64,000 nt of DNA from JAHFDS01 sp964593795 (GTDB lineage Bacteria; Myxococcota_A; Polyangia; JAHFDS01), in the NCBI GenBank assembly GCA_964593795.1, contig CAZQJC010000149.1, forward strand, positions 1 to 64,000, given 5' to 3'. The stretch's first letter is position 1, and every line of letters starts with the position of its first letter. Under the pieces are notes generated by a model. The model ran no database searches and was not told where the DNA came from. It worked only from the letters and a program-made list of their open reading frames with translations. The position numbers were made by a program, and so were the translations under genes. This document shows, piece after piece, positions 17,373-25,544 of the stretch.

Positions 17373-18629
17373 TTACTGCGCGCGCTTGTAGACGCGGACG
17401 ATGTTCGAGCCGTCGTTGCGGACCTCGAAGAGGTTCGTGCCGCCGTCGCAGGTGCGCTTGACGAGGAGCTCCTTGTAGTAGCCGATGTCGAAGCTCGGGG
17501 TCTGCGGCAGGCCATCGAGCTGGATCTTCGTGCCGTTGATGCTCCAGCGCGCGCTGACGCTCACGATGCCCGACCAGAAGCAGGTCGCGCCCGCGGGGCA
17601 CGGCGCCACCGCGTCCTGGATGGTGACGGTGCCGTCGGCGGCGAACCCGAAGGTGCGCGGGTAGATGGCGGGCGAGACGTCCGTGTTGCGCTCGGGGTTC
17701 GAGAAGCCGCCCACGATGTCGGCCGGAGCCGGCGCGTAGTCGGTGTCGCCCGTGCAAGCGGGGGCGCACTCGCCGGTGTGCACGATGTTCATGCCCGCCG
17801 AGGCGGCCGTGCAGCCGTTGCCGTAGGTGTGGCCGTCGCAGCCGCAGACCGGCTGGTAGAGCTGGATGCACGCCTCGGGGCGCGTGGCGCAGGTGCCGAC
17901 GCGGCCGCAGATGCCGACCGGGCGCGAGCAGAACAGGCCCTCGCCGCAGACCGGAGCATCGACGCCGTCGTCGGTGCAGGTCTCGCCGAGCGCGGCGCCG
18001 CAGCGACCCTCGTGCGCGACCGGGACGGCGTAGCAGGCGGCCGCCTGCGGGTTCGAGTAGGTCGTGCCGTCGGCGCCGCAGACGGGCCTGTAGAGGCGGA
18101 TGACCGCGCAGCCGAGGTCACACAGGTTGCCCTCTCCGCGGCAGCCGAGGTTGACGTCGACCTTGCCGCGCGACTTCGCGGTGGCGATGACGAGGTAGAT
18201 GCCCTGGGTGCGGGGGGTGTACTTGATGACCGACGAGCGGTTGCCGCGCGACTGGTCGTCGTTCTCGGCGACGAAGGGGAACCCGCCGCCCCGCGTCTGC
18301 GGCCCGTAGAGGCGCAGGACCGTGTCGAGCGAGGCGCTGTCGTGGCCGACCGCGGAGACCTTGAGCTCGTGACCGGCCGACGCGCGGAGCGTGTAGCCGA
18401 CCGTGTAGTAGCGGACGGGGATGTCGGCGACCTTGGCGTCGGCGCCGTAGGCGAGGGTGCCGCCGAAGCGATCGATGTAGCGGTTGCCGACGCGATCGTC
18501 CTTGCTGGCCTCGAGCGAGATGGACTCGCCAGCCGAGGCGCTGTCGTCGATGGAGCTGTCGTCGCCGCCACAGCCGAGCGCGAGCGAGGTCGCGAGGGCG
18601 GTGCAGATCCAGGTGAGCCTGTTCGTCAT
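17373..18629 (-). CDS. Lipoprotein with two Kazal-type inhibitor domains
   Basis: The 418-residue protein has a lipoprotein signal peptide (lipobox LALGC), then a linker and a domain resembling bacterial pre-peptidase C-terminal domains (roughly residues 55-155). Two Kazal-like modules follow: RPVCGADGTTYSN, and QPVCGCDGHTYGNGC ending in HTGEC. A further Cys-containing region lies between them. The C-terminal 130 residues contain VTIQDAVAPCPAGATCFWSG and resemble META/lipocalin-type inhibitors. Kazal domains bind serine proteases, so a surface-anchored protease inhibitor is likely, perhaps protecting the predator from its own enzymes; that role is inferred. ATG 18629 is chosen because the signal peptide starts there. 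Confidence 0.85.
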   Translation of the reverse strand: MTNRLTWICTALATSLALGCGGDDSSIDDSASAGESISLEASKDDRVGNRYIDRFGGTLAYGADAKVADIPVRYYTVGYTLRASAGHELKVSAVGHDSASLDTVLRLYGPQTRGGGFPFVAENDDQSRGNRSSVIKYTPRTQGIYLVIATAKSRGKVDVNLGCRGEGNLCDLGCAVIRLYRPVCGADGTTYSNPQAAACYAVPVAHEGRCGAALGETCTDDGVDAPVCGEGLFCSRPVGICGRVGTCATRPEACIQLYQPVCGCDGHTYGNGCTAASAGMNIVHTGECAPACTGDTDYAPAPADIVGGFSNPERNTDVSPAIYPRTFGFAADGTVTIQDAVAPCPAGATCFWSGIVSVSARWSINGTKIQLDGLPQTPSFDIGYYKELLVKRTCDGGTNLFEVRNDGSNIVRVYKRAQ

Positions 18630-18741
18630 GCTCCGCGCGCAACGCAACAGTCGGGCCAGGTTCTGCGAGGTCCAATACCCTGGAATCCATGGGGACAGAA
18701 CACCGATGGCCGGTGGAGGCGCCGGCTAGTCGAGTCGCCAG

Positions 18742-18776
18742 TTATGCACTGATCTTTGGTTCAGTATGATTGCAGC
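18742..18776 (+). promoter_or_regulatory. imuA promoter with LexA-like operator (box 18749-18764)
   Basis: The 16-mer CTGATCTTTGGTTCAG at 18749-18764 fits CTG-N7-GTTCAG, which is repeated before imuB and dnaE2. It resembles the LexA motif reported for Myxococcus xanthus, as I recall it. A -10 hexamer TATGAT follows directly at 18765-18770, and a weak -35 (TTATGC) lies 17 bases upstream. The operator therefore fills the spacer and would block RNA polymerase. The -10 ends six bases before the GTG at 18777, so the transcript should begin at or near the start codon. Confidence 0.7.
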
Positions 18777-19520
18777 GTGGGAGCGGAACAGGCGACAGGC
18801 GACGGGCGATCGCCTGCAGAGGTCGTGGCGGAGCTGCGTCGATTGATCGGGCGGCGGGCGCCGGCCTTGCCGGAGGCGGAGTGGCAGCGCGCGCTCCTGC
18901 CGACCGGTGTCGGGGCGATCGACGAGGTCCTCGGTGGCGGGCTGCCGCGCGGGCGCATCGTGGAGGTGACGGGGGACGCGGGCCGCATGAGCCTCGTCGT
19001 GTCGGCGGTGGCGAGCGCGCAGCGCGTGGCCGGAGGCGGGGAGGAGCTTGTGGCGGTCGTGGATGTCGCGGACGCGCTGTGCCCGCGTGCGGCGGCGCGC
19101 GCGGGGGCGGACCTCTCGCGCCTGCTGTGGGTGAGGCCGCGGCGCATCGAGGACGGGCTGCGCGCGGCCGACCTGCTCCTTTCGACCGGTGGCCTCGCGC
19201 TCATCGTGCTGTACGGGGCGGGCGCGGGCGGCGCGCGTGGAATTCATTCGCCGAAGCGAATGGATCACGCGTGGCCGCGCCTCTTGCACGGGTGCGAGCG
19301 CGCGGAGGTGTCCTTGCTCGTGGTCGGCGACCGGCCGATCGCGGGGAGCTTCGCGACGGCGACGCTGCACCTCGAGGGCGGCGCGGTGCGCTGGCGCCGC
19401 GTGCCCGGCGGCCGCGCGGTCATCGCCGAGCGCGCACTCGGTGTGACGCTCGTGAGGAGTCGCCTCGGAGCGCCAGGGGGGACTGCGCCATTGGTCTTGA
19501 GAGCGATGGGGGAGAAATAG
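18777..19520 (+). CDS. imuA: ImuA-like RecA-family accessory protein of translesion synthesis
   Basis: The 247-residue protein has a RecA-like fold opening (LPTGVGAIDEVLGGGLPRG) followed by EVTGDAGRMSLV. The Walker A lysine and Thr/Ser of true RecA are replaced there, at about residues 66-73, as expected for ImuA/SulA-related accessory proteins. In other bacteria ImuA, ImuB and DnaE2 (ImuC) form a damage-induced mutasome; homologues of the other two are at 21784 and 27990. The GTG at 18777 is preferred over the in-frame TTG at 18756 because the latter lies inside the LexA-like box and -10. The gene is separated from imuB by two unrelated minus-strand genes, unlike the usual operon. Confidence 0.82.
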   Translation: MGAEQATGDGRSPAEVVAELRRLIGRRAPALPEAEWQRALLPTGVGAIDEVLGGGLPRGRIVEVTGDAGRMSLVVSAVASAQRVAGGGEELVAVVDVADALCPRAAARAGADLSRLLWVRPRRIEDGLRAADLLLSTGGLALIVLYGAGAGGARGIHSPKRMDHAWPRLLHGCERAEVSLLVVGDRPIAGSFATATLHLEGGAVRWRRVPGGRAVIAERALGVTLVRSRLGAPGGTAPLVLRAMGEK

Positions 19521-19880
19521 CCTTGAACTGAGTTCTGCCCTTCGCTCCGGCGAAGACAGGAGGCGGCGTGAGAGTGGGCGCACGCCTAGGCGGTAGCGCG
19601 CTCACAGCGCAAGCGCACGGACCCCTTCGCCAGGCTCGTGGCTCTCTCCCTTGGCTGGAAGCTCCTCGCATTGCTGGCGTGCCTCTCCGCGGTCGGCGGC
19701 GGCTGGTACCTGCTCGGTGCGCGCTCCCGTGCCGGACCTACGGCCGATGGTTCCAGGAAGAGCGATTGTCGACCTGGAGCGACGCTCGTCGCCCGGTGCT
19801 GTGGCTCAGGGCCGACGCGGTTTCAGAATGGCCGCATAGCATCGATGACGATCTCCGGCGAAACACCGGAGCGCCCTTGT
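19521..19880. other. Intergenic region without a supported gene
   Basis: This 360-base stretch between imuA and the minus-strand membrane protein holds no convincing gene. A plus-strand frame from the GTG at 19638 begins with a plausible membrane segment (WKLLALLACLSAVGGGWYLL). However, it has no good RBS and runs open antisense through the next gene, so it is most likely either a decayed fragment or chance. A hairpin at 19853-19871 is listed separately. Confidence 0.5.
19853..19871 (-). terminator. Short hairpin downstream of the membrane glycosyltransferase-like gene
   Basis: CTCCGG (19853-19858) and CCGGAG (19866-19871) form a 6-bp GC stem with a 7-nt loop. It begins nine bases beyond the stop of the minus-strand gene ending at 19881. 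No T-tract follows, so it is a weak terminator candidate. Confidence 0.35.
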
Positions 19881-21467
19881 TCAGCGGTGATTGAACGGGT
19901 AGTCCACCGTGATGCCGGGTGCGACGGTTCGCGGCGCGTATTGGGCGCCGTCGCGGCGGCGCTCGAGGAAGAAGACGCCCTGCCGCGTGCTCTCCTGCCG
20001 GACGCGGCCGGTGACGTATTGCGTGCGCAGCTCGAGCGCGCGATCCAGCTGCGCGGTGCGGAACACGGCATCGACCACCGCGGCGTGATCCGCAAAGGCG
20101 TCGGCGGGGCGGACGAGCGGGGGCAGGAGGTGCAGGTACGCGGGGCGCGCCTCGGCATAGCAGGCCGGACAGAAGCGGCCGTAGGCGGGGTCGGGGCCCG
20201 CGTCGCCGCGCATGGCCACGGCCGTATTGCAGATGCCGAAGAGGTCGATCACCGTCGCGTCGGTGTGGAACGCGAAGACGCCCGCGTAATCCGTCAGGAG
20301 GGACTCGCCGGGGCGGATGACGAGGCCGAGCAGTCGCACGCCGGGCAGGAGGCCCTGCTCGACGCGCGAGGTCCACGAGCGGATGGTGTCGCGCTTCCTC
20401 TCTTCGGCGCGCGTGTCGAGGACGTGGCCATCGACGCGGACGGCGACGAAGGCGAAGGACGCGACGCCGAGCGCGATCGTCGCGTGCGTGGCACCGGGGC
20501 TCCGCTTCCGGGCGGCGAGGAGGGCGGCCCGCAGGCCCGAGGCGGCAAGGACGATCACGAGCGGCGTGATGGGGAGGAAGAAGCGCGAAAAGGGCATCCA
20601 GTCGCCGCCGACGCGCAGGACGTACGCGATGTGCACGAGGACGAAGGCGACGAGCGCGAGCGTCTTGCGGCAGCGCGTGGTGGCCGCCGCGAAGCCGACG
20701 AAGGGCGCGAGCGCCCAGGTGCCCGTGGCGTGCAGCCATTCGAGGAGGTACTCGAGCCCGTGCCACGGCAGCGCGGCGGGCAGGAGCGCCTTGGCGTGGT
20801 AGGTCGTCGGCAGCGGCAGGCCGTAATACGACCAGCGCCACGCGAACCACGCGGCGTAGACCGCGAGCCCGGGGCCGGCCCAGCGCAGCAGGCGGCGGAA
20901 GGAGAACGTGCGCGTGACGAGCGCGCTCGCGATCTCGTAGCCGACGACGAACCCGAGCGGGACGAAGCCGTCGATGCGCATGAGCGCGACGAGGACGAAG
21001 CACGGCACCGTGAGCGAGCTCGTGAAGACGCCGGGTGGGGCGCGCAGGTGGATCGCGAACGCGAGCGTGAGGAGCGCGGTGTACGGGACGGTCTCGAGGC
21101 CGGAGAGGGCGGCCGCGGCGAGGTCGGCATCGAGCGCGACGAGGAGCAGACAGCCGCCAGCCCAGGGCAGCGAGGTCACGCGCCGCGCGAGGGCGCAGGT
21201 GGAAAGGCCGAGGAGGAGCAGGAAGGGGAGCGTCAGGACGTGCGCGAGCGTGTAGACGTCGAGCTCGGGTCGCAGCGCGAGGGGGCCGGAGAGCAGGACC
21301 ATCCACAGGAAGTTGGAGTAGCCCTCCACGCGGACGGCGCCGTGACCGTAGACGGGGCCGTGGCCGGTCGCGAGGTTCTCCGAGAAGGAGAACGTGATGT
21401 AGGCGTCGTCGATCTTGAAGTCGCCGATCTCTCGCGTCTCCGAGAGGAGCACGCCGGCGAAGAGCAA
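19881..21467 (-). CDS. Polytopic membrane protein, GT-C/AftB-like glycosyltransferase
   Basis: The roughly 528-residue protein has about nine to ten hydrophobic segments between residues 50 and 340, and then a soluble C-terminal domain. Near the N-terminus the motif DDAYITFSFSENLATGHGPV followed by VEGYSNFLW matches polyprenyl-phosphate-dependent GT-C glycosyltransferases of the AftB-like type, in which an Asp-Asp pair after the first helix is catalytic. It probably transfers a sugar outside the inner membrane to an envelope polymer; donor and acceptor are unknown. The start is uncertain. Between an in-frame TGA and TTG 21467 there is no ATG or GTG, yet the skipped codons read as a hydrophobic helix start (ALVALVALL). 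It follows the CPXCG gene on the same strand. Confidence 0.75.
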   Translation of the reverse strand: MLFAGVLLSETREIGDFKIDDAYITFSFSENLATGHGPVYGHGAVRVEGYSNFLWMVLLSGPLALRPELDVYTLAHVLTLPFLLLLGLSTCALARRVTSLPWAGGCLLLVALDADLAAAALSGLETVPYTALLTLAFAIHLRAPPGVFTSSLTVPCFVLVALMRIDGFVPLGFVVGYEIASALVTRTFSFRRLLRWAGPGLAVYAAWFAWRWSYYGLPLPTTYHAKALLPAALPWHGLEYLLEWLHATGTWALAPFVGFAAATTRCRKTLALVAFVLVHIAYVLRVGGDWMPFSRFFLPITPLVIVLAASGLRAALLAARKRSPGATHATIALGVASFAFVAVRVDGHVLDTRAEERKRDTIRSWTSRVEQGLLPGVRLLGLVIRPGESLLTDYAGVFAFHTDATVIDLFGICNTAVAMRGDAGPDPAYGRFCPACYAEARPAYLHLLPPLVRPADAFADHAAVVDAVFRTAQLDRALELRTQYVTGRVRQESTRQGVFFLERRRDGAQYAPRTVAPGITVDYPFNHR

Positions 21468-21507
21468 GGCGACGAGGGCGACGAGCGCGGGTCTGGTCGC
21501 GATGGAT

Positions 21508-21684
21508 CTACTCCGCCTCGGCGGTCACGGACCAGTCGTCCTCGTCGGGGTCGTAGGTGGCGGAGATGACGTTCGGGCGGCAGCACACGGCGCAGTCCTC
21601 GACGTACTGCTGCGAGAACCCGCCGCCGGGGTCGGGGGAGGTGTCGACTTCCTCGCCGCAGTGGGGACAGGAGTAGAAGGCCAC
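21508..21684 (-). CDS. CPXCG-motif small cysteine-rich protein
   Basis: This 58-residue protein has the full layout of the CPXCG family: FYSCPHCGEEVDTSPDPGGG, then YVEDCAVCCRPN and an acidic DEDDW tail. The two Cys pairs (CPHC and CAVCC) should bind one zinc ion. The family's function is not known. The start is the GTG at 21684, since the family begins with a short run before the first CPHC. Reading further upstream would translate the GAGCAC array at 21712-21741. It lies upstream of the GT-C gene and is divergent from imuB. Confidence 0.85.
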   Translation of the reverse strand: MAFYSCPHCGEEVDTSPDPGGGFSQQYVEDCAVCCRPNVISATYDPDEDDWSVTAEAE

Positions 21685-21709
21685 GGGGGGAGGATACGGA
21701 GGGGAGGGG

Positions 21710-21743
<34 letters not shown>

Positions 21744-21748
21744 TGGCG

Positions 21749-21783
21749 TTGATACTGATTAGGCGTTCAGGTATGGATCGATC
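21749..21783 (+). promoter_or_regulatory. imuB promoter with LexA-like operator (box 21755-21770)
   Basis: A -35 TTGATA (21749-21754) and a -10 TATGGA (21772-21777) are separated by 17 bases. The spacer is filled by the box CTGATTAGGCGTTCAG (21755-21770). The -10 ends six bases before the GTG at 21784, exactly as at imuA, which predicts a leaderless transcript under SOS control. Confidence 0.72.
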
Positions 21784-23325
21784 GTGGTGCTCTCGCGGGT
21801 CGCCTGCCTCTGGGTGGCGGATTTTCCGCTCGAGGCGATCTTGCGGGCGGAGCCGGATCTGCGGGGGACGGCGGCGTGCGTGCTCGATGGGGCGCTGGAT
21901 GGGCCGCGGGTGAAGGTGGCGGCGGTGACCCCGGAGGCGCGGGCGGAGGGGGTCAGGGTCGGGATGACGCTCGCGCAGGCGCGGGCGGCGGCAGACGGGC
22001 TCGTCGTGCGGGCGCCGTCGGCGGAGGCGGAGCGCTCGGCCGAGAGCGCGCTCGGGGAGGTCGCGGCGGCGTTCTCGCCGCTCGTGGAGCGCCCGGCCGA
22101 CGTGGCCGGCGTCGCGCTGTGCGAGGTCGGAGATCTCGGGCGCCTCTTCGCCAGCGAGCGCGAGCTCGCGACGGCGATGTGGTCGCACGCCACGCGCATC
22201 GGGCTCGAGGCGCGCGTGGCGATCGCGCGCTCCCCCGCGATCGCGCGCGTGGTCGCCGCGGCGCGGCCCGGCGTGACGGTGGTGCCGCCGGGGCAGGAGC
22301 GCGCGTACCTCGGCCCCTTGCCGGTGGCCGCGCTCGCGGCGGCGCGCGCCCATATATGCGACGAGGCGAGTGCGTTCGCGGTGGCGCACGAGCGGCTCGC
22401 GCGCTTCGGGGTGGCCACGCAGGGCGCGCTCGCGCGGCTGCCGCGGCGTTCGCTCGTGCCGCGGCTCGGCGCGATCGCGCTGCCGATCCACCGCATCGCG
22501 AGCGGCGAGGACGACAGCGCGCTCTGCCCGACGCCGGCGCCGCAGGTGGTGGAGGAGGCGCTCGACCTCGACGAGCCGATCGACAACCTGGAGGCGCTGG
22601 CGTTCGTGCTGCGGGGCCTGGTCGATCGCCTGGTGGTGAGGCTCGCCATGCGCGGGCTCGCCGTGCCGTCACTCGGGCTTCGGCTCGCGCTCGACACGCG
22701 TGGCTGGGACGAGCGCGAGGTGCGGCCGGCCGCGCCGACGCGCGAGGTGGGTACGCTGCTCGAGCTCCTGCGGCTCGCGCTTTCGGAGCGGCCGCCTGCC
22801 GCGCCGGTGCGCGCGGTCGTGGTGCGGGCGTCACCAGGGCGGGCGCGCGCGGCGCAGCTCTCGCTGTGGTCGCGGCGCGGACCGTCGCCGGAGAAGCTGG
22901 CCGCCACGCTCGCGCGGCTCGCGCTCCTGTGCGACGAGCAGCAAGGGGAGCGCAGGGTGGGGCGGCCCGAGGTGCTCGATGCGCATCTTCCGGATGCGTT
23001 CGGGGTGGGGGAGATGAACGGAGCGAGCACGAGCACGAGCACGGAGAAGGAGAAGGAGAAGGAGAAGGAGAAGCTGGTGCCGCATTGCATGAGGCCGCCG
23101 AGGGCGGTGGAGGTGATGTTGCGGGGTGGGGTGCCGTGCTCGTTGAGGGGGGAGGGCCTCTTGGCCCAGGTGATCGAGCTCGGCGGGCCTTATCGCGTGC
23201 AGGTCGGCTTCGAGGCGCCGGTCGTGCGCGACTACTACGACGCGGAGCTCTCGAGCGGGGTCGTCGTGCGCCTGTTCCACGATCTGCGCTCGAACCACTG
23301 GTTCGTGGACGCGCGCTACGAGTGA
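21784..23325 (+). CDS. imuB: ImuB, catalytically degenerate Y-family DNA polymerase
   Basis: The 513-residue protein has the Y-family fold, beginning ACLWVADFPLEAILRAEP. The Asp/Glu residues that bind metal in DinB/UmuC are missing: the first motif reads WVADFPLE and the second LCEVGDLGRLF. That is typical of ImuB, which acts as a hub linking DnaE2, ImuA and the beta clamp. The family C-terminus (RLFHDLRSNHWFVDARYE) is intact. Unusually, residues 414-430 are a low-complexity Ser-Thr then Glu-Lys tract produced by GAGCAC and GAGAAG hexamers at 23025-23073. The start is GTG 21784, six bases after the -10. Its last ten bases overlap the end of the convergent [2Fe-2S] gene. Confidence 0.9.
   Translation: MVLSRVACLWVADFPLEAILRAEPDLRGTAACVLDGALDGPRVKVAAVTPEARAEGVRVGMTLAQARAAADGLVVRAPSAEAERSAESALGEVAAAFSPLVERPADVAGVALCEVGDLGRLFASERELATAMWSHATRIGLEARVAIARSPAIARVVAAARPGVTVVPPGQERAYLGPLPVAALAAARAHICDEASAFAVAHERLARFGVATQGALARLPRRSLVPRLGAIALPIHRIASGEDDSALCPTPAPQVVEEALDLDEPIDNLEALAFVLRGLVDRLVVRLAMRGLAVPSLGLRLALDTRGWDEREVRPAAPTREVGTLLELLRLALSERPPAAPVRAVVVRASPGRARAAQLSLWSRRGPSPEKLAATLARLALLCDEQQGERRVGRPEVLDAHLPDAFGVGEMNGASTSTSTEKEKEKEKEKLVPHCMRPPRAVEVMLRGGVPCSLRGEGLLAQVIELGGPYRVQVGFEAPVVRDYYDAELSSGVVVRLFHDLRSNHWFVDARYE
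23025..23073 (+). repeat. (GAGCAC)3 plus (GAGAAG)5 array inside imuB
   Basis: Three GAGCAC units (23025-23042) and five GAGAAG units (23044-23073) lie within imuB and keep the frame open. The first part is read as Ser-Thr repeats and the second as Glu-Lys repeats. It is the same hexamer seen in intergenic arrays, here tolerated in a coding sequence, probably in an exposed loop before the C-terminal region. Confidence 0.92.
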
Positions 23326-23786
23326 GGATCCGCCAGCGTCGCGACGAGGTGCGCGAGGTCCTCGAGGCGGACGCCGGGGTGTGCGTGCACGCCGTCGTCG
23401 CTGCGCGAGAGCAGCGCGGGCGACTGCTCGCACATGTTGAGGCAGCCGCGCGGGACGACGTCGATCCCCGGCTTCCCGGCCGCCACGCGCTCGGCCGAGA
23501 GCTCGAGCAGCCGTTCGAGGAGCGCGACCGAGCCCTTGGCCTGGCAGGCGCCCGTGCAGGCCGCGATCTGCACCGCCTGGCCGCAGCGGAGCTGCAGCAT
23601 CGGCTCGCTGCCGAGCGCGACGTACGCGTGTGACAGCGGCACCCCGACCTCGCTCGCGACCGCGGCGAGATCGTCGGCGGCGACGAGCCCCTCCTTCGCC
23701 CGGGCCCTGAGGCGACCGCACAGGTCCGCCGCCACTCTCGGCGGGACGACCGACGCGAACACGGGAGCCATCGGCATCATCGGCAT
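23316..23786 (-). CDS. NuoE-like thioredoxin-fold [2Fe-2S] ferredoxin
   Basis: The roughly 156-residue protein has a helical N-terminal part resembling NuoE (LVAADDLAAVASEVGVPLSHAYV). A thioredoxin-like [2Fe-2S] domain follows, with four ligand cysteines in CTGACQAKGSV and GCLNMCEQSPALL. It should be a soluble electron carrier or a formate dehydrogenase/hydrogenase-type subunit. No partner subunit (NuoF-like) is encoded nearby. The start is uncertain: several Met codons lie between 23771 and 23798, and the family region begins after them. A TTGACA hexamer near 23829 may be a -35. The 3' end overlaps imuB convergently by ten bases. Confidence 0.75.
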   Translation of the reverse strand: MPMMPMAPVFASVVPPRVAADLCGRLRARAKEGLVAADDLAAVASEVGVPLSHAYVALGSEPMLQLRCGQAVQIAACTGACQAKGSVALLERLLELSAERVAAGKPGIDVVPRGCLNMCEQSPALLSRSDDGVHAHPGVRLEDLAHLVATLADPHS

Positions 23787-23979
23787 GCGCGGCAACATGC
23801 GAAGAACGTGTCGTCCCGGTCGGGGGAGTGTCAATGACGGTCGTCATGCGGGCCGCCGGGCCCCGCGCACTCGCCGCGCGCGGGTCCGGTCCGCCCCGCC
23901 CCATCGTCCAACCCGCTGGAAACCCGCAGGTACTCCTTGGTCCGACCGTTGCTCATGCCGGAGCCCGGGAGGACACAAG

Positions 23980-25464
23980 ATGATGCGTCGTTATCTGGCA
24001 GTGGGCGTGGCCGTGGGTGCGCTCTCGGGTTGTGGTCAGGATGCCGGCAAGCCGGCCTCGGCCGAGGACGTGCGGACGCGGCTCACGCCGCTCGTGGCGC
24101 GCCTGAGCGACGGCCTCGGCAAGACCTTCGCCGCCGTCACGCACAGCGAGGCGTGGAGGTCGCTCGACGAGTCGTTCAAGGGACTGCGCGCCCTCGGCGA
24201 CGGAACTGACACGCTCGCGCCCACGCCGATGGGCCTTCTGCGTGCGGAGCTGCGCCAAGGCTACGTCGAGTACGCGATCCGCACGTCCCTCGGCGATGAC
24301 CGCACGCCCGGCGAGTCGCTCGGCGACGCCCTCGGCGAGGCGGCCGAGCAGGAAGGCGAGGGCGTCTGGCGGGTTCGGGGCGAGGCGGTGTGCCCGCGCT
24401 CGTACGACCTGCCGGACGTCACCGTGCCAGGCGGCCCCAGCTCGAACCCGCCCGTGCCCATGCCCGGCGCGGACGACGCGCGCGCGCGCTGCATCCGCAT
24501 CGTGGACGATCTCGAGATCCGCCTGCGCATCACGCTGCCGGGCGGCGACGGCCTCGACGTCGCGCTCCTCGTGGGCCCTGCGCGGGACGAGGTGCTCGAC
24601 CTCCAGCTCCGCATGGACTCCGCGCAGCTCGAGCTCGACCTCGGCGCGATCCGCGGCGCCGCCGCGCACGTCGCGAGTGTCGTCGGCGCGCGCGTCTCCT
24701 TGCCGCAGGTGCTCGAGGGGCGGCTCCGCTTCTCGGTGCGCGTCCAGGGCACCGAGGACGCGGTCGTCGAGGCCGGCATCACCCGCGCTGTCCGCGCCGA
24801 GGGCAACGACGTGCACGTCGCGATCGCCGCGCGGGATCCCTACTTCCAGCTCGCCGCGCACGGCGGCGACGATCCGACGCTCGACGTGACCTACGACTGG
24901 GGCCACACCGAGGTCGAGGCGCCGATCGCGCTGGGCGGCCCGTCGGCGCGCCTCGCGGTCGACCTCGCGGGGCTCGGCGGTTCGCTCCACCTCGAGGGCG
25001 GTGACCCGACCGTTCGCTTCACGGGGATCGGCTTCGGAGACGCCACCTCGCGCGCGACGCTCGACGGACAGCCGCTCGTCGAGCTCGATCTCAACGCCAT
25101 GATGGGCCGGCACACCGACCTCACCGTCACGTCGGGGGCGCGCCCGGTCGTCGAGCTGCGGCCCGGCCTCGATCTGCGCGCCGCGATGCGCCTCGGGGCG
25201 CTCGAGCGGCTCGGCCGCTCCGTGCCGTCGCACCTGCGCGACGAGGTCTACACGGTGGCGGTCACCGACGCGCCGCGCCTCTCGCCGGTGCAGCTCGCCG
25301 ACGGCACCCGCGCGCTCGAGGTCCTCGCCGGGCAGATCGCCATCGCGTCGAGCGCGGTCGCCGATCGCATCGTGGTGCCTGCGGGTCGCTGCCTCGCGCG
25401 GGACGCCTACGCAGATGGCGAGCACCCCGTCCTCGGACGCCTCGCCGCTCGCGACTGCCGGTGA
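23980..25464 (+). CDS. Hypothetical lipoprotein of about 494 residues
   Basis: A GGAGG lies seven to eight bases before the ATG. The protein has a short signal peptide with lipobox GALSGC, followed by a helical segment (about residues 25-150). Long runs of amphipathic beta-sequence make up the rest, such as LDLQLRMDSAQLELDLGAIRG and repeated LDGQPLVELDLNA-type strands. The pattern suggests a large beta-sandwich or barrel-like periplasmic protein. No known domain is recognised. It is monocistronic as far as can be seen: the next gene starts 80 bases downstream after a palindrome. Confidence 0.75.
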   Translation: MMRRYLAVGVAVGALSGCGQDAGKPASAEDVRTRLTPLVARLSDGLGKTFAAVTHSEAWRSLDESFKGLRALGDGTDTLAPTPMGLLRAELRQGYVEYAIRTSLGDDRTPGESLGDALGEAAEQEGEGVWRVRGEAVCPRSYDLPDVTVPGGPSSNPPVPMPGADDARARCIRIVDDLEIRLRITLPGGDGLDVALLVGPARDEVLDLQLRMDSAQLELDLGAIRGAAAHVASVVGARVSLPQVLEGRLRFSVRVQGTEDAVVEAGITRAVRAEGNDVHVAIAARDPYFQLAAHGGDDPTLDVTYDWGHTEVEAPIALGGPSARLAVDLAGLGGSLHLEGGDPTVRFTGIGFGDATSRATLDGQPLVELDLNAMMGRHTDLTVTSGARPVVELRPGLDLRAAMRLGALERLGRSVPSHLRDEVYTVAVTDAPRLSPVQLADGTRALEVLAGQIAIASSAVADRIVVPAGRCLARDAYADGEHPVLGRLAARDCR

Positions 25465-25478
25465 CCTACGTGTGAGGT

Positions 25479-25492
25479 TTAAGGGGCCTTAA
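25479..25492. promoter_or_regulatory. Palindrome TTAAGG-GG-CCTTAA upstream of a lipoprotein gene
   Basis: The perfect 6-bp arms (TTAAGG and CCTTAA) stand out because the surroundings are very GC-rich. The site ends about 50 bases before the start of the next gene, a position suited to an operator. No regulator is assigned. Confidence 0.35.
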
Positions 25493-25544
25493 GGAGGAGA
25501 TCGGCGGCTGATCCCGTACATGTGGTTCTCGAAAAGGAGAACCC

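Noticed and set aside
19638..19880. Possible small membrane protein between imuA and the GT-C gene
   Set aside because: A hydrophobic stretch is present, but there is no RBS and the frame never terminates before running antisense through the next gene.
21773..21783. ATG at 21773 as the imuB start
   Set aside because: It is out of frame with the polymerase sequence; it forms part of the predicted -10 element.
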